Assembly: GCA_003427395.1 (NCBI GenBank)
Contig: BFEA01000263.1
Coordinates: 595,923 to 622,256 of the forward strand
DNA from: Chara braunii
Taxonomy: Eukaryota; Streptophyta; Charophyceae; Charales; Characeae
Length of the DNA stretch: 26,334 nt
Reading direction: 5' to 3'
Both the position numbers and the translations under genes were made by a program. This document shows, piece by piece, positions 8,146 to 19,081 of the stretch; the first letter of the stretch is position 1; every line of letters starts with the position of its first letter. Below the pieces are notes generated by a model. It was given only the letters and a program-made list of their open reading frames with translations. It made no database searches and was not told where the DNA came from.

Positions 8146-9994
8146 ATGAACGGGTCAGACGTCGACGAGGAGAGAGTTAACGATAGTAGACTTACACGTG
8201 CAAGATCAAGAAGGATCCCGTACGTGTTCAGAACTCTAGACAAGGGAGAAGAAAGACGGTTTCGTGCCGAACGTAGAGCCCGTGCTCTCGCAGCATCAAG
8301 AGAAGCAGCAAACCTTGCAGTTAGGGAGCAGGTTGCAGCAGCAGCCACGACAACAGCAATGGCTACCGCAACAGCAAACTCTGCTGCAACTACGGTTGCG
8401 TCCTCGTCAGGAACCCAGTTGGGAATGCCAACGGGGTCCCCGGGTATCTCCACTTTACTAGGGTCTAGGCCGTCTACAAGTCAAATGACGGGCGTGCAGT
8501 TCAGTCCGTTGACTCCTCGCGAGAGGGAGCTCAGGGAGCTTCAACATGTCGAAAGGATCCGTGAAAGATTAGAGAGGGGACTGAAACAGGCTACCGACAG
8601 AGAAAAGGAGATAAAAAAAAGAACAGCAAGGCTTGATACTCTAGAGACTGACAAGGTTGAGTTGGAGGGCTTGGACGATTCAGGAATGAACGAGCCCATA
8701 AAAGTGTTGAGGAACAACATGTTGTCACTGCATGCGCATAAGGACAGGAGGTTGAACTTCATGCAGAACACTTTAGACCAGATCTTGGACGCTTTGATAA
8801 GACCAGGATTCCGACCACCAGCACAATCGTCGTTACCGTTAACAGCGATGTCAGGTCCCTTTGCCGTACAAGTTGGCACGCAGCCAAGTGGTACGTCTGC
8901 AGCAGCGGCATAGACTGTTGCATCTTCTTCTTCGGGTCCAGTGGTGATAGCTACATCACCACAACAACCTGTTCAGCAATCTAGACAGCAGCAAGGTCAA
9001 TGGTACCCCAAGACACCAATGAAACCGCCTCTTGCCTTCTCAGGCGAGAGAAAGGATGAGGAACTCAACACATGGTTGAGGACGGTCTCGGTTTGGGTGA
9101 AGGCAAAAAGGACCTTGCCAGAGGATGAGGTGGTAACTGCGGCATCTTACCTCGAGGGTAAAGCAGCCAAGTGGCTAGATGGTGTAGTTGTGAAGGCCGG
9201 GTACGGGCGTCGCATGGTGGATTGGGCTAAGTCTTTGACCTTAGACCAATTCATGGAGATGGTAGAAGCTCGATGGCATAACCCACAGGAGGCTCAAAGG
9301 GTCACTGATGCCATTAACAAACTTGACCAACGCAAGTTCAGGTCAGTTAGGGAGCTTACGACCACCGTGGAGGGTTTGATCCTCGTCCCGGGCATCAACT
9401 ACAGTGACCAGTTCAACAACTTTTGTTAGATGTCTTCCAGAGAACATCAGGAGCTTACTAGCCAGTGAGGCACGCACCGAGTACCATTCGTTTGAGACAT
9501 TGTCTAGGAAGGCCTTAGACTTAGAGGCAACACTAGGCAATGCTCAACCCACCTCAGGGAANGACTCAAAGAAGAAGAAGAGTCCCCAGGAGTGGAAGAA
9601 GAAGGNGGCGAAGTTGATGATGGTTGAGTCAGATGGGACCCAAACTGAAATCGACGAGCTCTCTGACCTGGTGGACTATTCAGAGTGTGACGGCGAGGAG
9701 GTAGTTGTGGGTAGCACCCTCGCCGCGATAGTAAAGACTAAGGCAGGTGGCCGAGGAAAGGGTCAATCTAGGAGTCAAGGAAAGGCCGCCTCCAATCCGA
9801 CCAAACAGACTGAGTGGGCAAAGGTAGGTCTTGACCAGGACGTGTGGCGTGACCACCGATCGCGTGGCGCTTGCATCAACTGCGGTGAATACGGACACAC
9901 GCAGTGGAAATGTCAAAACGCGAAGGTTACGCAAAAGGTTGCACCAAAGGTTGGGGCAACTTATTCCCAGGCATCTAGCTCGGGAAACGCGTAG
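8146..9994 (+). pseudogene. gag: gag of element A (capsid and CCHC nucleocapsid)
   Basis: Gag forms the particle that packages element RNA. The ATG at 8146 opens a basic N-terminus (many Arg/Ala), an Ala/Thr/Gln-rich linker and a heptad-like coiled coil around residues 125-170. After an in-frame TAG at 8911-8913 the same frame continues with a capsid-like stretch (LAFSGERKDEELNTWL, then the YLEGKAAKWL type motif). Between about 9404 and 9430 the frame moves by one base, consistent with a single inserted base, and continues to a TAG at 9992-9994. Near the end is a perfect CX2CX4HX4C zinc knuckle (CINCGEYGHTQWKC, about 9874-9915). Two N bases lie at 9562 and 9606. The stop and the frameshift make this copy non-functional. 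Confidence 0.88.
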
Positions 9995-11727
9995 GGCTAG
10001 TGGAAGAAATAGCAGCTTCTACTCAAGATGAAGTAGGAATGATACCCTCCTCACTTCATGACAAGGCCGAAGCTAATGACTCCTTAGCTACCCCGCAGAC
10101 GTATCTAGACCAAACTATGCTTTGTACGTTAGCTGTGTCTGAGGCCTTAGAAGACTTAGAAGGCGAATGGTCAAACAAGGATCCTCGCGAGTCTTGGGTG
10201 GCGCTAAAGAAGGGTCCTAGCGGGGAACATTTCGTTGTGGAAGTGGATGTAGAAGGCCGCAAATGTGGTGCCTTCATAGACACAGGCTCCACGCGAAATT
10301 ACATAAGTCGCGACTGTTTGAAAAGGCTGCACCTACAGGACCGGGTACGACACCTTAGTAGACCAGTAGCATCTACTTTGGCCAACAAAGAGCGCATGAT
10401 TGTCACAGACTACCTCAAGGACGTAGTTTGTACCTTCTCCTATGGAGCAGGTAAGCTTAAACATAAGATCTCGTTCTTGGTTAGTAAGGACTTGCCATTT
10501 CACATGTTACTAGGCATGTACTACCTCGATATTGCTAAGCCCCAGTTTGACTGGGATAAGAAGGTGCTCAAACAGAAGTTGCCCAATGGCCGAACTGTCA
10601 GATTGACTAAGTTCAAGGCCAGTAGTATTATAGATACCTATGGCTGCTTGTGCGCATCTGCGTTCTACAAGTACTATAAGCAAAACCAAGAGGAAGGTAT
10701 GTACCTTGTTTATGTCTCTGAGAAGGGGGAGGCCGTTAAAACACCCCCGGAGATAGAACGTGTCGTTGCTAAGTTCCCTGATCTGTTCGAAGAGCCCACA
10801 GAAGTTGTTGATAGGGAAGTTGTCCACGCTATAGAAATCATTCCAGGGAGTAAGACCCCAAAGGGAAGGATCTATAGGATGGCCCCTGCCGAGTTAGATG
10901 AACTTCGGAAGCAACTCAAGGAGCTGACAGAGAAGGGATGGATTCGGCCTAGTACTTCCCCTTACTGATCACCTGTGCTATTTGTACCAAAGAAGGGGGG
11001 TACTTTGAGGATGTGCATTGATTATAGGGGCCTCAATGCCATCACGGTGAAAAACGCAGAGCCTCTACCCCGCATAGACGACCTATTGGATAAAGTGCAG
11101 GGATGCAAGTACTATACGAAAATAGACTTGAAATCCGGATATCATCAGATCGCAATAAAACCTGAGGACCAACACAAGACAACTTTTCAGACTATATATG
11201 GTCTGTATGAGTTTGTAGTGATGCCTTTCGGTCTTTGCAATGCGCCGGGTACATTACAGCACGCTATGAATCGGATTTTTCATGACCATTTAGATAAGTT
11301 TGTCATAGTCTATCTAGACGACATTCTAATCTTTAGTAAGTCTGTCGAGGAGCACGCACAACGTGTTGAGACTGTTCTCTCACTCCTACGACAGCACAAG
11401 TATAAGATCAATTTAGAGAAGTGTGAATTCGGTCGCACTAAGATTCTATACTTGGGTCATGAAGTCTCCGCGGAGGGAATTAGGCCGGAAGATGCGAAAG
11501 TGGCTAGTATTCGAGACTGGCCACGACCTCAGACAATTACTGAGGTCAGATCTTTCTTAGGAATGTGCGGCTACTATAGGAACTTCGTAAAAAACTATTC
11601 TACAGTCGCCTCTCCTTTGACAGATCTAACTCGACTTGACACACCGTGGGACTCGAGTGATGAGTGCGAGGGTGCTTTCAAGAAATTGAAGCATGCACTC
11701 ATGAATCACGAAGTTCTCATGGTTCCC
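9979..11727 (+). pseudogene. pol: pol of element A: protease and reverse transcriptase
   Basis: This is one frame, -1 relative to the end of gag. The aspartic protease has its active site in AFIDTGSTRNYIS (DTG at 10279-10287) and a later MLLGMYYLD strand. Protease matures Gag-Pol. RT begins around KGWIRPSTSPY (about 10936). A TGA at 10966-10968 interrupts it at the position usually occupied by a small residue, and the frame continues SPVLFVPKKGG, IDLKSGYHQI, MPFGLCNAPG and the catalytic YLDD (11311-11322). The thumb region (VRSFLGMCGYYRNFV) follows up to the gap. RT copies element RNA into DNA inside the particle. Apart from the stop, the RT core looks well preserved, in keeping with a recent insertion. 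Confidence 0.93.
9982..9988 (+). promoter_or_regulatory. Putative -1 ribosomal frameshift site G GGA AAC
   Basis: GGGAAAC fits the X_XXY_YYZ slippery heptamer and is in the correct phase: gag codons read ...TCG GGA AAC GCG TAG. A -1 slip gives CGC GTA GGG CTA in the pol frame, which is open from 9979. The gag stop follows after one codon. A 7-bp stem with one G-U pair (10017-10023/10032-10038) lies 28 nt downstream, farther than usual, so the stimulatory structure is uncertain. Confidence 0.55.
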
Positions 11728-12242
11728 NNNNNNNNNNNNNNNNNNNNNNNNNNNNNNNNNNNNNNNNNNNNNNNNNNNNNNNNNNNNNNNNNNNNNNNNN
11801 NNNNNNNNNNNNNNNNNNNNNNNNNNNNNNNNNNNNNNNNNNNNNNNNNNNNNNNNNNNNNNNNNNNNNNNNNNNNNNNNNNNNNNNNNNNNNNNNNNNN
11901 NNNNNNNNNNNNNNNNNNNNNNNNNNNNNNNNNNNNNNNNNNNNNNNNNNNNNNNNNNNNNNNNNNNNNNNNNNNNNNNNNNNNNNNNNNNNNNNNNNNN
12001 NNNNNNNNNNNNNNNNNNNNNNNNNNNNNNNNNNNNNNNNNNNNNNNNNNNNNNNNNNNNNNNNNNNNNNNNNNNNNNNNNNNNNNNNNNNNNNNNNNNN
12101 NNNNNNNNNNNNNNNNNNNNNNNNNNNNNNNNNNNNNNNNNNNNNNNNNNNNNNNNNNNNNNNNNNNNNNNNNNNNNNNNNNNNNNNNNNNNNNNNNNNN
12201 NNNNNNNNNNNNNNNNNNNNNNNNNNNNNNNNNNNNNNNNNN
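11728..12242. other. Assembly gap (515 N) over the RNase H region
   Basis: 515 unknown bases follow the RT thumb and precede the integrase N-terminus. This is where RNase H and the connection belong in Ty3/gypsy elements. The gap length keeps both sides in the same frame, so it may be close to the true size, but its content cannot be known from this window. Confidence 0.95.
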
Positions 12243-13611
12243 CGAATTTGGCGTATCTAACGAAGTAACTCAATCATTGGTGGGAGCCTATCAGGAAGAC
12301 CCTGTCACGATGGACACCATCCGCAAACTTCAGGCAAAAGAAAAGGCCACAGAAAGTGAGTTTGTGATGGAGGATGGGCTAATCTATCTTGATAAGGCCG
12401 GAGTAAAGAGATTGGTAGTTCCATCTAGTGAACGGTTGCGTAGTTTATTTTTAGGCGAGTGTCATGACGCAACTGGGCACTTTGGCTACAAGAAGACGAG
12501 TGCTAACTTAGTGCAGCGATTTTGGTGGCCCAGAATGCTAGATGACGCAAAGAAGTATGTTAAAACCTGTCAAGTCTGTCAGCGGGATAAGCCGCGAACT
12601 CAAGCACTGCTAGGGTTATTGAAGCCTTTACCCATTCCTAATGATCCAGGATTGAGTGTTTCCATGGATTTCATGGACACCCTAGTGACCAGCAAGAGTG
12701 GTAAGAGGCACATTTTCGTCATCATTGACAGTTTCACCAAGTACGCTAGACTAATACCAATGCCAGAGACAACCAGGACAGAGTATGTCATCAAGTTGTT
12801 CAAGGACAACTGGGTAATGGACTTTGGTTTACCAAAGACCATCATTAGTGACCGAGACGTCCGCTTCACAAGTGAACTGTGGAAGAGGACTGCAGAACAG
12901 ATGGGCAGTCAACTTCAAATGACTTCAGAGAATCATCCCGAAGCCAACGGACAAGATGAACAAATTAACAGAGTAGTACAGCACTTGCTGCGGCATTACA
13001 TCAAGCCCAGCCAAGATGATTGGGATGAGCAGTTGCCTCTCATCACCAGCTTGTACAACAATGCTATTCATAGTAGTACCGGCGTTAGTCCTAACCAGTT
13101 ACACTTGGGATGGAAGCTTAGATCAGCACTAGACTTCCTCCTACCTGAAAACCGACCTGTTGCAACTCCAGGCACACTTGAATACAGTGTGCAATAGTTG
13201 TTGCGCGAGGCTGTTGAACATATGAAGAAAGCTCAGCAAGCCATGATTGCTTATGAGAATCAACATCGCAGACAGTCCACATTTCAGGTGGGGGAACGTG
13301 TCTGGGTCAAGGCTAGTAAGTTAGGACAGGAGTTCGGAATATCTCGTAAACTAATGCCTCAATACTTTGGTCCCTGGGAAGTCTTGGATGTAGTGGGAGA
13401 TGCAATGGATGGTCCTACGTACGTCATTCGTGTCCCTGGTCATCTACGCACTCACCCAGTTTTTCATGCCTCAAAGCTTGCACCTTTCGCTGAGACAGAT
13501 CAATTCCCTTCTAGGAGATCGATGCTGCCCCCAACCATGGATGGTCAAGTTGACATCGACGACATTGTGGATCACAGGGACATACCTGTTCCAAAGCCGC
13601 TGGGCCGATAA
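12243..13611 (+). pseudogene. pol of element A: integrase and GPY/F-like module
   Basis: Same frame as RT. The zinc-binding HHCC domain is visible as CHDATGHFGYKKT followed by CQVC (about 12460-12582). The catalytic triad is in SMDFMDT, ISDRDVRFT and ANGQDEQIN, the usual D,D35E arrangement. A TAG at 13195-13197 follows EYSVQ and the frame continues LLREAVEHMKKAQQAM. The C-terminus has a GPY/F-like block (MPQYFGPWEVLDVVG ... HPVFHASKLAPF). Integrase inserts the cDNA into host DNA. The frame stops at a TAA at 13609-13611 but resumes as a chromodomain-like tail. Confidence 0.92.
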
Positions 13612-13770
13612 ATACCTCCCAAGCCCAAAAGAGAGTACCGCGTCAGATTCAGGCATCACACGGATCCAAAAGAAGATCGTTGGTTTACCAGGGAGAAACT
13701 GATTGATACAGCTCCTCAGGTGGTGGCAGACTATGAGAAGAAATTGAAAGTGAAGGCGCCTGCGAAGTAA
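13552..13770 (+). pseudogene. Chromodomain-like C-terminus of element A integrase
   Basis: The stretch VDIDDIVDHRDIPVP before the TAA (13609-13611), and KREYRVRFRHHTDPKEDRWF ... EKLIDTAPQVVADYEKKL after it in the same frame, match the plan of retroelement chromodomains (E/D-x-I-(L/V)-x-HR, EYxVxWx.., W-x-x-x-x-x-L, (L/V)-x-x-YE). The tryptophan of the usual VKWKG is Phe here, as in retroelement chromodomains with an incomplete aromatic cage. The frame ends at a TAA at 13768-13770. Such tails direct integration to particular chromatin in chromoviruses (known for the family). Confidence 0.75.
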
Positions 13771-13788
13771 TCATCTCAGCGGACTTTC

Positions 13789-13807
13789 GAAGCTAAGGGG
13801 GATGGAA
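13789..13807 (+). other. Polypurine tract of element A
   Basis: AAGCTAAGGGGGATGGAA lies immediately before the TGTGAGG start of the 3' LTR, the normal site of plus-strand priming. Confidence 0.75.
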
Positions 13808-14858
13808 TGTGAGGATTGAGCCCTCAAGTAGGGGCCTTGCCATGATGTACATGTTCTAGGCTAAGGCCCCAGCAAGCCTAGTGCCCGCCCTAAGTGAAGG
13901 CGGGCCAGCAAAACGACAAGAGCCCTTTGTGCAACATTTTACGAAGCAGGGGTTCATACAGTTGCAGCACGCCAGTTGGTTGGAGTGCACATAGTCTCGG
14001 ATTTCAGCAAATGCTGAAAGCCCAGGGCCTCTGAGTTGGTTAGGCCCTGGGCATCTGAACGTGAGGACGACAATGCATGCTGGAAAGAGAGGCCGAAAAT
14101 GCCAAAGGGAAATCGGCCCACTATCTGAATCTGGCCGCAGNCCTTGATGAAGGAGGCGCAACTGCCTTACCCCGGGGCCCAACTGTATTGAGTTGGCTTC
14201 AGCCTCTGGGCNCCGNACACAGGCTGAAGGGAGGCCGCCCACACACTGCACTGGATATAGGCAAGCAGGGCGAGGCAGCGGGGAGCTTGGCCAATGCTGG
14301 CATATGCGGGCACGCTGCGCAGATGCAGGTGTGCTNCGCTAATGCATAGCAGCGTTGCGCTAAGTAGAAGGAGGGCANCGCTAGGCGGTAGGGCGCTGCC
14401 TGCTTGCAAAGCACTGGCGGCCATAGCCGGGCGGCAAGAGGGTGCAGGGGAGGTGAGGGCGAAGGTGGTACTTCGGAGGTGAAGGGCGTTGTGTGGGTAA
14501 CAAGGGAGAGTGTGGGAAAGATGACACGTACCTGGTGATGGTGGAGGTCTGCATTGGTGTTGACATCATCACTCGCTGGTAGTCAAGTTGTCTGGTTGCT
14601 GTTCATTGTTGTAGTCGTAGGATAGGCTGTAGAGTAGATAGGGTGTCTGGCGTCATTCACAAGAGAGAGCTACATTTGGGTTATGCTGTTGGTGTTGCCC
14701 TGGTGGGCATGGACATTGACTCACGATTCTTCTGTATCATTCTTAATGGGATGGTTACTCGGTTCCATGTGCTATCTGCTTTGGCTTTGAATACTTGGAC
14801 TTCTGTGTGATTTTGCATTCTGGATTTCTGTGCTTCGTCCATACTCATGTTCCTTGCA
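13808..14858 (+). repeat. 3' LTR of element A
   Basis: 1,051 bp, same ends as 6355-7386. It contains 19 bp near 13876-13894 that the 5' LTR lacks; these include one arm (GCCCGCC, 13883-13889) of an inverted pair with GGCGGGC (13899-13905). N bases at 14212, 14216, 14336 and 14378 are offset from those in the 5' LTR by exactly 7,472 bp. Confidence 0.93.
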
Positions 14859-14916
14859 ATAGGTAATGATACACATATATATATGCATAGACACTTTCCC
14901 AGTCAGCTCAAGTTTT

Positions 14917-16698
14917 CTATGTCGTAGTCGGGCTTACCTCTTCTCTGATTTGGAATTTTTTTAGTCTAGATCCTGAAACCCAGTCCTTCCTTGGAGTCCC
15001 ATCCATCTCTTCTAGCTTATAGGCCCCATGAAGTCCCTGCTTCCTGACTTTGAACGGTCCAAGCCAACGTTTGCCCAGTTTTCGCGACCACTGCATTTCC
15101 AAAGAGGAATCGTAGAGTAGCACTGTCTCGCCTACTTGCAGAGGCTCGAGTCTCACTCTATGCAGCTTGTCCCATCTTTCCTTATCTCTTCCTCGGCTAT
15201 CTGCAACCTGCATGGCCGCTTCCAGAACCCTCTCCTCAGTGGCGCTGATCTGTCTTGCCCTCAGATCTAGCAGTTCCTCTAAGGCCAAGTTGTTTTCCAG
15301 GTCCTGCTTGCACCAAGTTTTCAGGAAACTTTCAATTGGAAATGTGGCGTGGCGACCATATCAGAGTGTTGTCGCTGCGTACCCAGTCGTCCTTCTTACA
15401 GTAATATTATCCACAAAGAACACTGTTCTTAGGAACTTTGGCCAGAGGTTCGGTTTCTCATTGGTCCATTTAGCCAGTAAATTAGTAATCGTACTATGGC
15501 TTCTCTCGACCGGTATATTTGCCTGTGGATGAGTCCGAGTCGTATAGTTACATATGACCCCCAATTCCTTCAGCAACTCCTTCACTTCCCCACATGTGAA
15601 CTCCGACCCCCTGTCCATTGTAAATTCCAATACGAACGGATACCTGAGATAGTATTCTTTGATGCAATCCGCCAGCGTTGCTCCAATCTTATTTCTGATC
15701 GCTCTGCCATCAACGAATCCAGTAAGGTTGTCCCTTGCGTCAAATATATAGTTATATCCTCCAAGACTCAGTGGCATAGCCAGTACATCCAGGTGAACAA
15801 CCGCCCCTACTTCCTTGATATATCTAGGATGCAGAGGTTCCTTGTACCTGATAGGTGATCGTATTTGACAGGGTACACACGACTCACAGTATTTTCGTGT
15901 CATCTCAAACATTTTTTCCCAGTAATAGAGTTTCATCGCCTTTTAGTAAGTAGTTGCGAAACTCCGATGTCCTCCAACTATCCCATCATGCAACGCGGCC
16001 ACTACATCAATCTGACGATTCCTCCCACATACGACACGTCGCGGCAGTCCTCTCTTGTCTCTGATGAACAAATGACCACCTCTTACCACATAGTCATCCC
16101 TCATCCGGAGTGCCTTTTCACTCACTTCTCTCTCTCTTTTATCTCCTGAGAGGAGCAACCACATTTCCAGGTAAAACCCAGCATACTCTTCCTTCCTGAA
16201 TTCCTCTGAGATCTTCTCCTGTTCAACTTCTTTTTCCTTCTCTTCATCAAATTCGTAATCATCCCTAATTACTATCTCATCGGTCTTCATCATTCCTCTC
16301 TCATCATTCGCTTGGACTTGTAACAACGAATTTGTCAGATAGTACATTCTGTTCATCATGGCTACCTGCTCGTCTGCTTGTTGGACCCCTGCTTCGATCG
16401 TTCGCGGTTCATCCATCATCCTATAACTTTCAGTCAAATCTAGTTCCATCATCCACTTCGTATTTCTCTCGCCCCAAGAGTCCTCTTCCTCTAATGGTGT
16501 GAGTATTAGGGAAGGTTCGCTCATAAATTCGGGAGGTGGATGCCACATCGAATTTCCTCTCCTCATTTCCTTATTCTCGACGAATATGAACCAACAATTC
16601 ACATGAGTCCGCATGTCTTCCCCTTCTTCCAAAAATCCATCCACCGGAGGTGTTTCTTCCTTAGCTTCCTCCTGGTTCCCCGACTCAATTTTGCTCAT
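14917..16698 (-). pseudogene. pol of element B: acidic spacer and integrase
   Basis: One minus-strand frame continuous with RT and RNase H. It opens with about 210 residues of acidic, Met/Glu-rich sequence (16698 to about 16060) without a recognised fold. Integrase follows: HHCC zinc domain (ALHDGIVGGHRS, then YCESCVPCQ), then the D,D,E residues in VHLDVLAM, FTMDRGSEFT and NIPVERSHS. Stops break it at 15937-15942 (between the H and C pairs) and at 15361-15363. Beyond the second stop the same frame gives the C-terminal domain with RWLGPFKVRKQG and ends at 14917-14919 without a chromodomain. Confidence 0.88.
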
Positions 16699-17178
16699 GC
16701 CATCCGCCCTATTCTTGTTCCTAGGGATCCGTTCTAACTAGAAATCGAACATCCAGATATTTGTAAGTCATCTGGCTATTGTCGGGTATGAGGGCGAGAA
16801 GTTCTTGAGCGAGTACACAATCGTCGTTGGATCGATCCTGAGTACAAACCTCCTCCCGAAGAGGTAATGCCTAAAGATTCTTAGGCAATGCAAGACCGTC
16901 AAGGCTTTCCTTTTGAATTGCGAGTAATTCCTTTCTGTCGAGTTTAGCGTCCGACTTTCAAACCTTAGCATCCTTTCCTTCCCTTCACTGTCTGCCTGAA
17001 TCAAGGCGCCTACCACGGCGGTTGGCCCAGCGTCAGTCTCAACTATGAAAGATTTTTCCATATTCGCATCAAAGTCTGGTACACCCAATATCAGTCCCCC
17101 TTCTCTGAATTCCTTCTTCAGTTCCTCCACCACTTCTTCTTGATGGTTTTCCCATTCCCATTCCAGATCTTTTTGCAC
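16699..17178 (-). pseudogene. pol of element B: RNase H
   Basis: RNase H removes the RNA strand during reverse transcription. FIVETDAGPTAVVGALIQ carries the first catalytic Asp. RTLNSTERNYSQ carries the Glu, and HYLFGRRFVLRIDPTTIVYSL the next Asp. After two stops (TGA near 16786 and a TAG about 40 bases on) the same frame gives IPRNKNRADGMSKIE, the usual N-x-x-ADxLS end of this domain. It is in frame with RT upstream and integrase downstream. Confidence 0.88.
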
Positions 17179-17941
17179 TAACTTCCTTAGGTGCTCTGTT
17201 TTGCTAGCAAATTTTTCTATGAATCTCCTCGAGAACCCACAGGTACCAAGGAAACTTCGAACTTCACCTACATTTCTGAAAGGAGCGGGTCATTCCAGAA
17301 TTTTATTAGTCTTCTTCTTATCAGGTCATCGACCATGTTCGTTGCAAATGTATCCCAGAATGGTTATCTCCTTTACGCAATGCCTCGACTTTACTCCACT
17401 GGCGGTGAGGTTGTATTCTTCTAGTAACGTTAGGATTTCTTTCAATCCTTGAACATATTCTCATACAAACCTTCTCACCCCTGGAGCCACCTCTGACTCA
17501 TCATTCTCAATCGGACCCTTAACTGAAAGATCGTCTATGTATGGCTCGGTGATTCGAGTGCTGATAGGCTGCATTACCCTGATCATGCTTCGCTGCACCA
17601 TGGTCACAGCGTTGGTCCACCCTTGGGGTGCAACATTCATATGGATCAGTCCTCTAGGCGTGTACATTGCCGTGATGGGCCGGTCTGCAGGATGGACTGG
17701 AAATTGATCATACCTAGAGTAGAGGTCGATCAGTGATACAATCGACCTTCTTGCGCAAGCTTCTGACAGTTGGTCGGCATTACACAGTCCTCCAGCATCC
17801 CTTACGGTTACTGCGTTCAGCCGTTGGAGGCTTGTACCCATCTGAGCACCCCATTTGGTTTTACAAAACAAAACCATGGAGACGCGTATGGTCCACTGGA
17901 GTACCCAGCAACATCTGGGCGGATTTTCCCATCTAGATATT
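17179..17941 (-). pseudogene. pol: pol of element B: reverse transcriptase
   Basis: Recognisable RT blocks are RLNAVTVRDAG, IVSLIDLYSRYDQFPV, MNVAPQGWTNAVTMVQ and the catalytic PYIDDLSVKGP (YIDD at 17541-17530). The thumb block VGEVRSFLGTCGFSRRFIEK follows. In-frame TGA codons occur at 17461-17463 and twice more before 17270. The N-terminal part (about 17941-17878) is in another frame, so at least one indel separates it from the linker upstream. YIDD instead of the common YLDD, and the DLYSRYDQ block, set it apart from element A. Confidence 0.88.
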
Positions 17942-18604
17942 TTACCACCCTTCTGCGATCTTCGGGATTGGGGTACTTGGCTCCTCGGACATTCCGTGGT
18001 TCGTGAGGTATAGTATGAATGCGATCATCTCTATCTTGTCCACATCCAACCTCACACGTTGATCATCGTTAAAGGCATATGCCCCATGTTTTTCTCGTAC
18101 CAACTCTTTCACCAATTCCTCCTCTTGCCTCGACAGAAACCCAGGTTCTCCTATTATCAATTCCTTCTCAGTTTCTTCGTTGATGCGACAAGGCTCATTC
18201 TGAATGCCTTCCCTCATTCACTGTATCAGCTTCCTTTCTTGTTCATAATATACATCTTCTTCCTGACTTACTAGGACTGGCACAGGGTGGTTTTTCTTAT
18301 CTACCGTCTTGTACCTCCTTTTTCCTTTTGGAGCCCTGCTTGAGCCCACCCCTAAAAAATGTTGACCTGCAGTTTGTGCATTTTGCGCATGCGGTACTAT
18401 CACTTGAGAGGAAGGCGGTGGCCGGTAGACAAGATTGACCCTTCCTCCTTCTGGATCATCTTGGATCCTTTCTGCGAGTGCTCTGACAGCATCGGGGTCA
18501 GCCATCCTATAGGCTGACACCAATTCTACTGCGTCACTGGTATTCGTTAGACTGAACACAAGCCCTTTGGCTTCTTCATCATCTGACTCTTTCTCTCCTT
18601 CTTC
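17942..18604 (-). pseudogene. Element B protease-RT linker
   Basis: Open sequence in the same frame as the protease. A TGA (18218-18220) divides it, and it ends in a TGA region at 17942. The first part is Pro/Gln-rich; the second (EPGFLSRQEEELVKELVREK ... AFNDDQRVRLD) resembles the segment that precedes RT in Ty3/gypsy Pol, where the chain continues towards the RT palm. Confidence 0.6.
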
Positions 18605-19081
18605 TCATTCCAGTTCTCTCCTCCTATTCCCTGACTTCGCGAATGTGTAGGATCCGGCATTGAGTCTGTTCTTCGAGCTGTGCGGACCGCTATTCCTACA
18701 GGTGATAACCTCGAAGTTTTCACAGGCGGGGTCACACAAGATAACAAATATCGTGTCATCGTGCTTGTTCATTATGAGCGACTCGGACCTGCACAGGAAT
18801 GACCTGCCCAATAATATTGGAAGATCCAAGCTGATCATGACGTAAAAACACTTGCGTACCTTGACTCTCCCTATCTCTATTACCACATTCGACGCGATCC
18901 CCATGTATCCGGTCTTGCCGCTGGCTCCATTGAGAAACCCGCAGTCATTTCCATCCACTTCCAGCCCTAGTCTCACGGCGGTTTCTCCATTTATAATGTT
19001 CATTTCATCCCCGGTATCAACAATCCCAGAACACATTTTCCCCTTTATCATAACATCAATGGACCCCGTTCCCACGAATTT
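18605..19081 (-). pseudogene. pol of element B: aspartic protease
   Basis: The frame is continuous with the end of gag. It contains GTGSIDVMIKGKMCSGIVDTGDEMNII with the catalytic DTG at 19018-19010, a flap-like region, and DLPILLGRSFL, the second conserved block of retropepsins. It processes Gag-Pol. A TGA (19082-19084) separates it from gag and another (18605-18607) from the linker. Because both sides stay in frame, the original element probably translated gag and pol as one chain. Confidence 0.85.

Larger units (their letters stand above)
6355..14858 (+). mobile_element. Element A: younger Ty3/gypsy chromovirus-like element, nested in B
   Basis: An 8,504-bp element with near-identical LTRs, an initiator-Met-type primer site, gag, PR, RT, a gap where RNase H belongs, IN, GPY/F-like module, chromodomain-like tail and polypurine tract. 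It lies in the non-coding spacer of element B and in the opposite orientation. ATAG occurs directly before the 5' LTR (6351-6354) and directly after the 3' LTR (14859-14862), which would be a 4-bp target duplication; 5 bp is usual for this group, and CATAG/AATAG would fit with one mismatch. LTRs differ by about 17 substitutions plus one 19-bp indel by hand count. Confidence 0.92.

Noticed and set aside
9404-9430. Programmed +1 frameshift inside element A gag
   Set aside because: No known +1 slippery motif; removing one base of the CAACAAC run restores the capsid frame, so a simple indel or sequence error is more likely.
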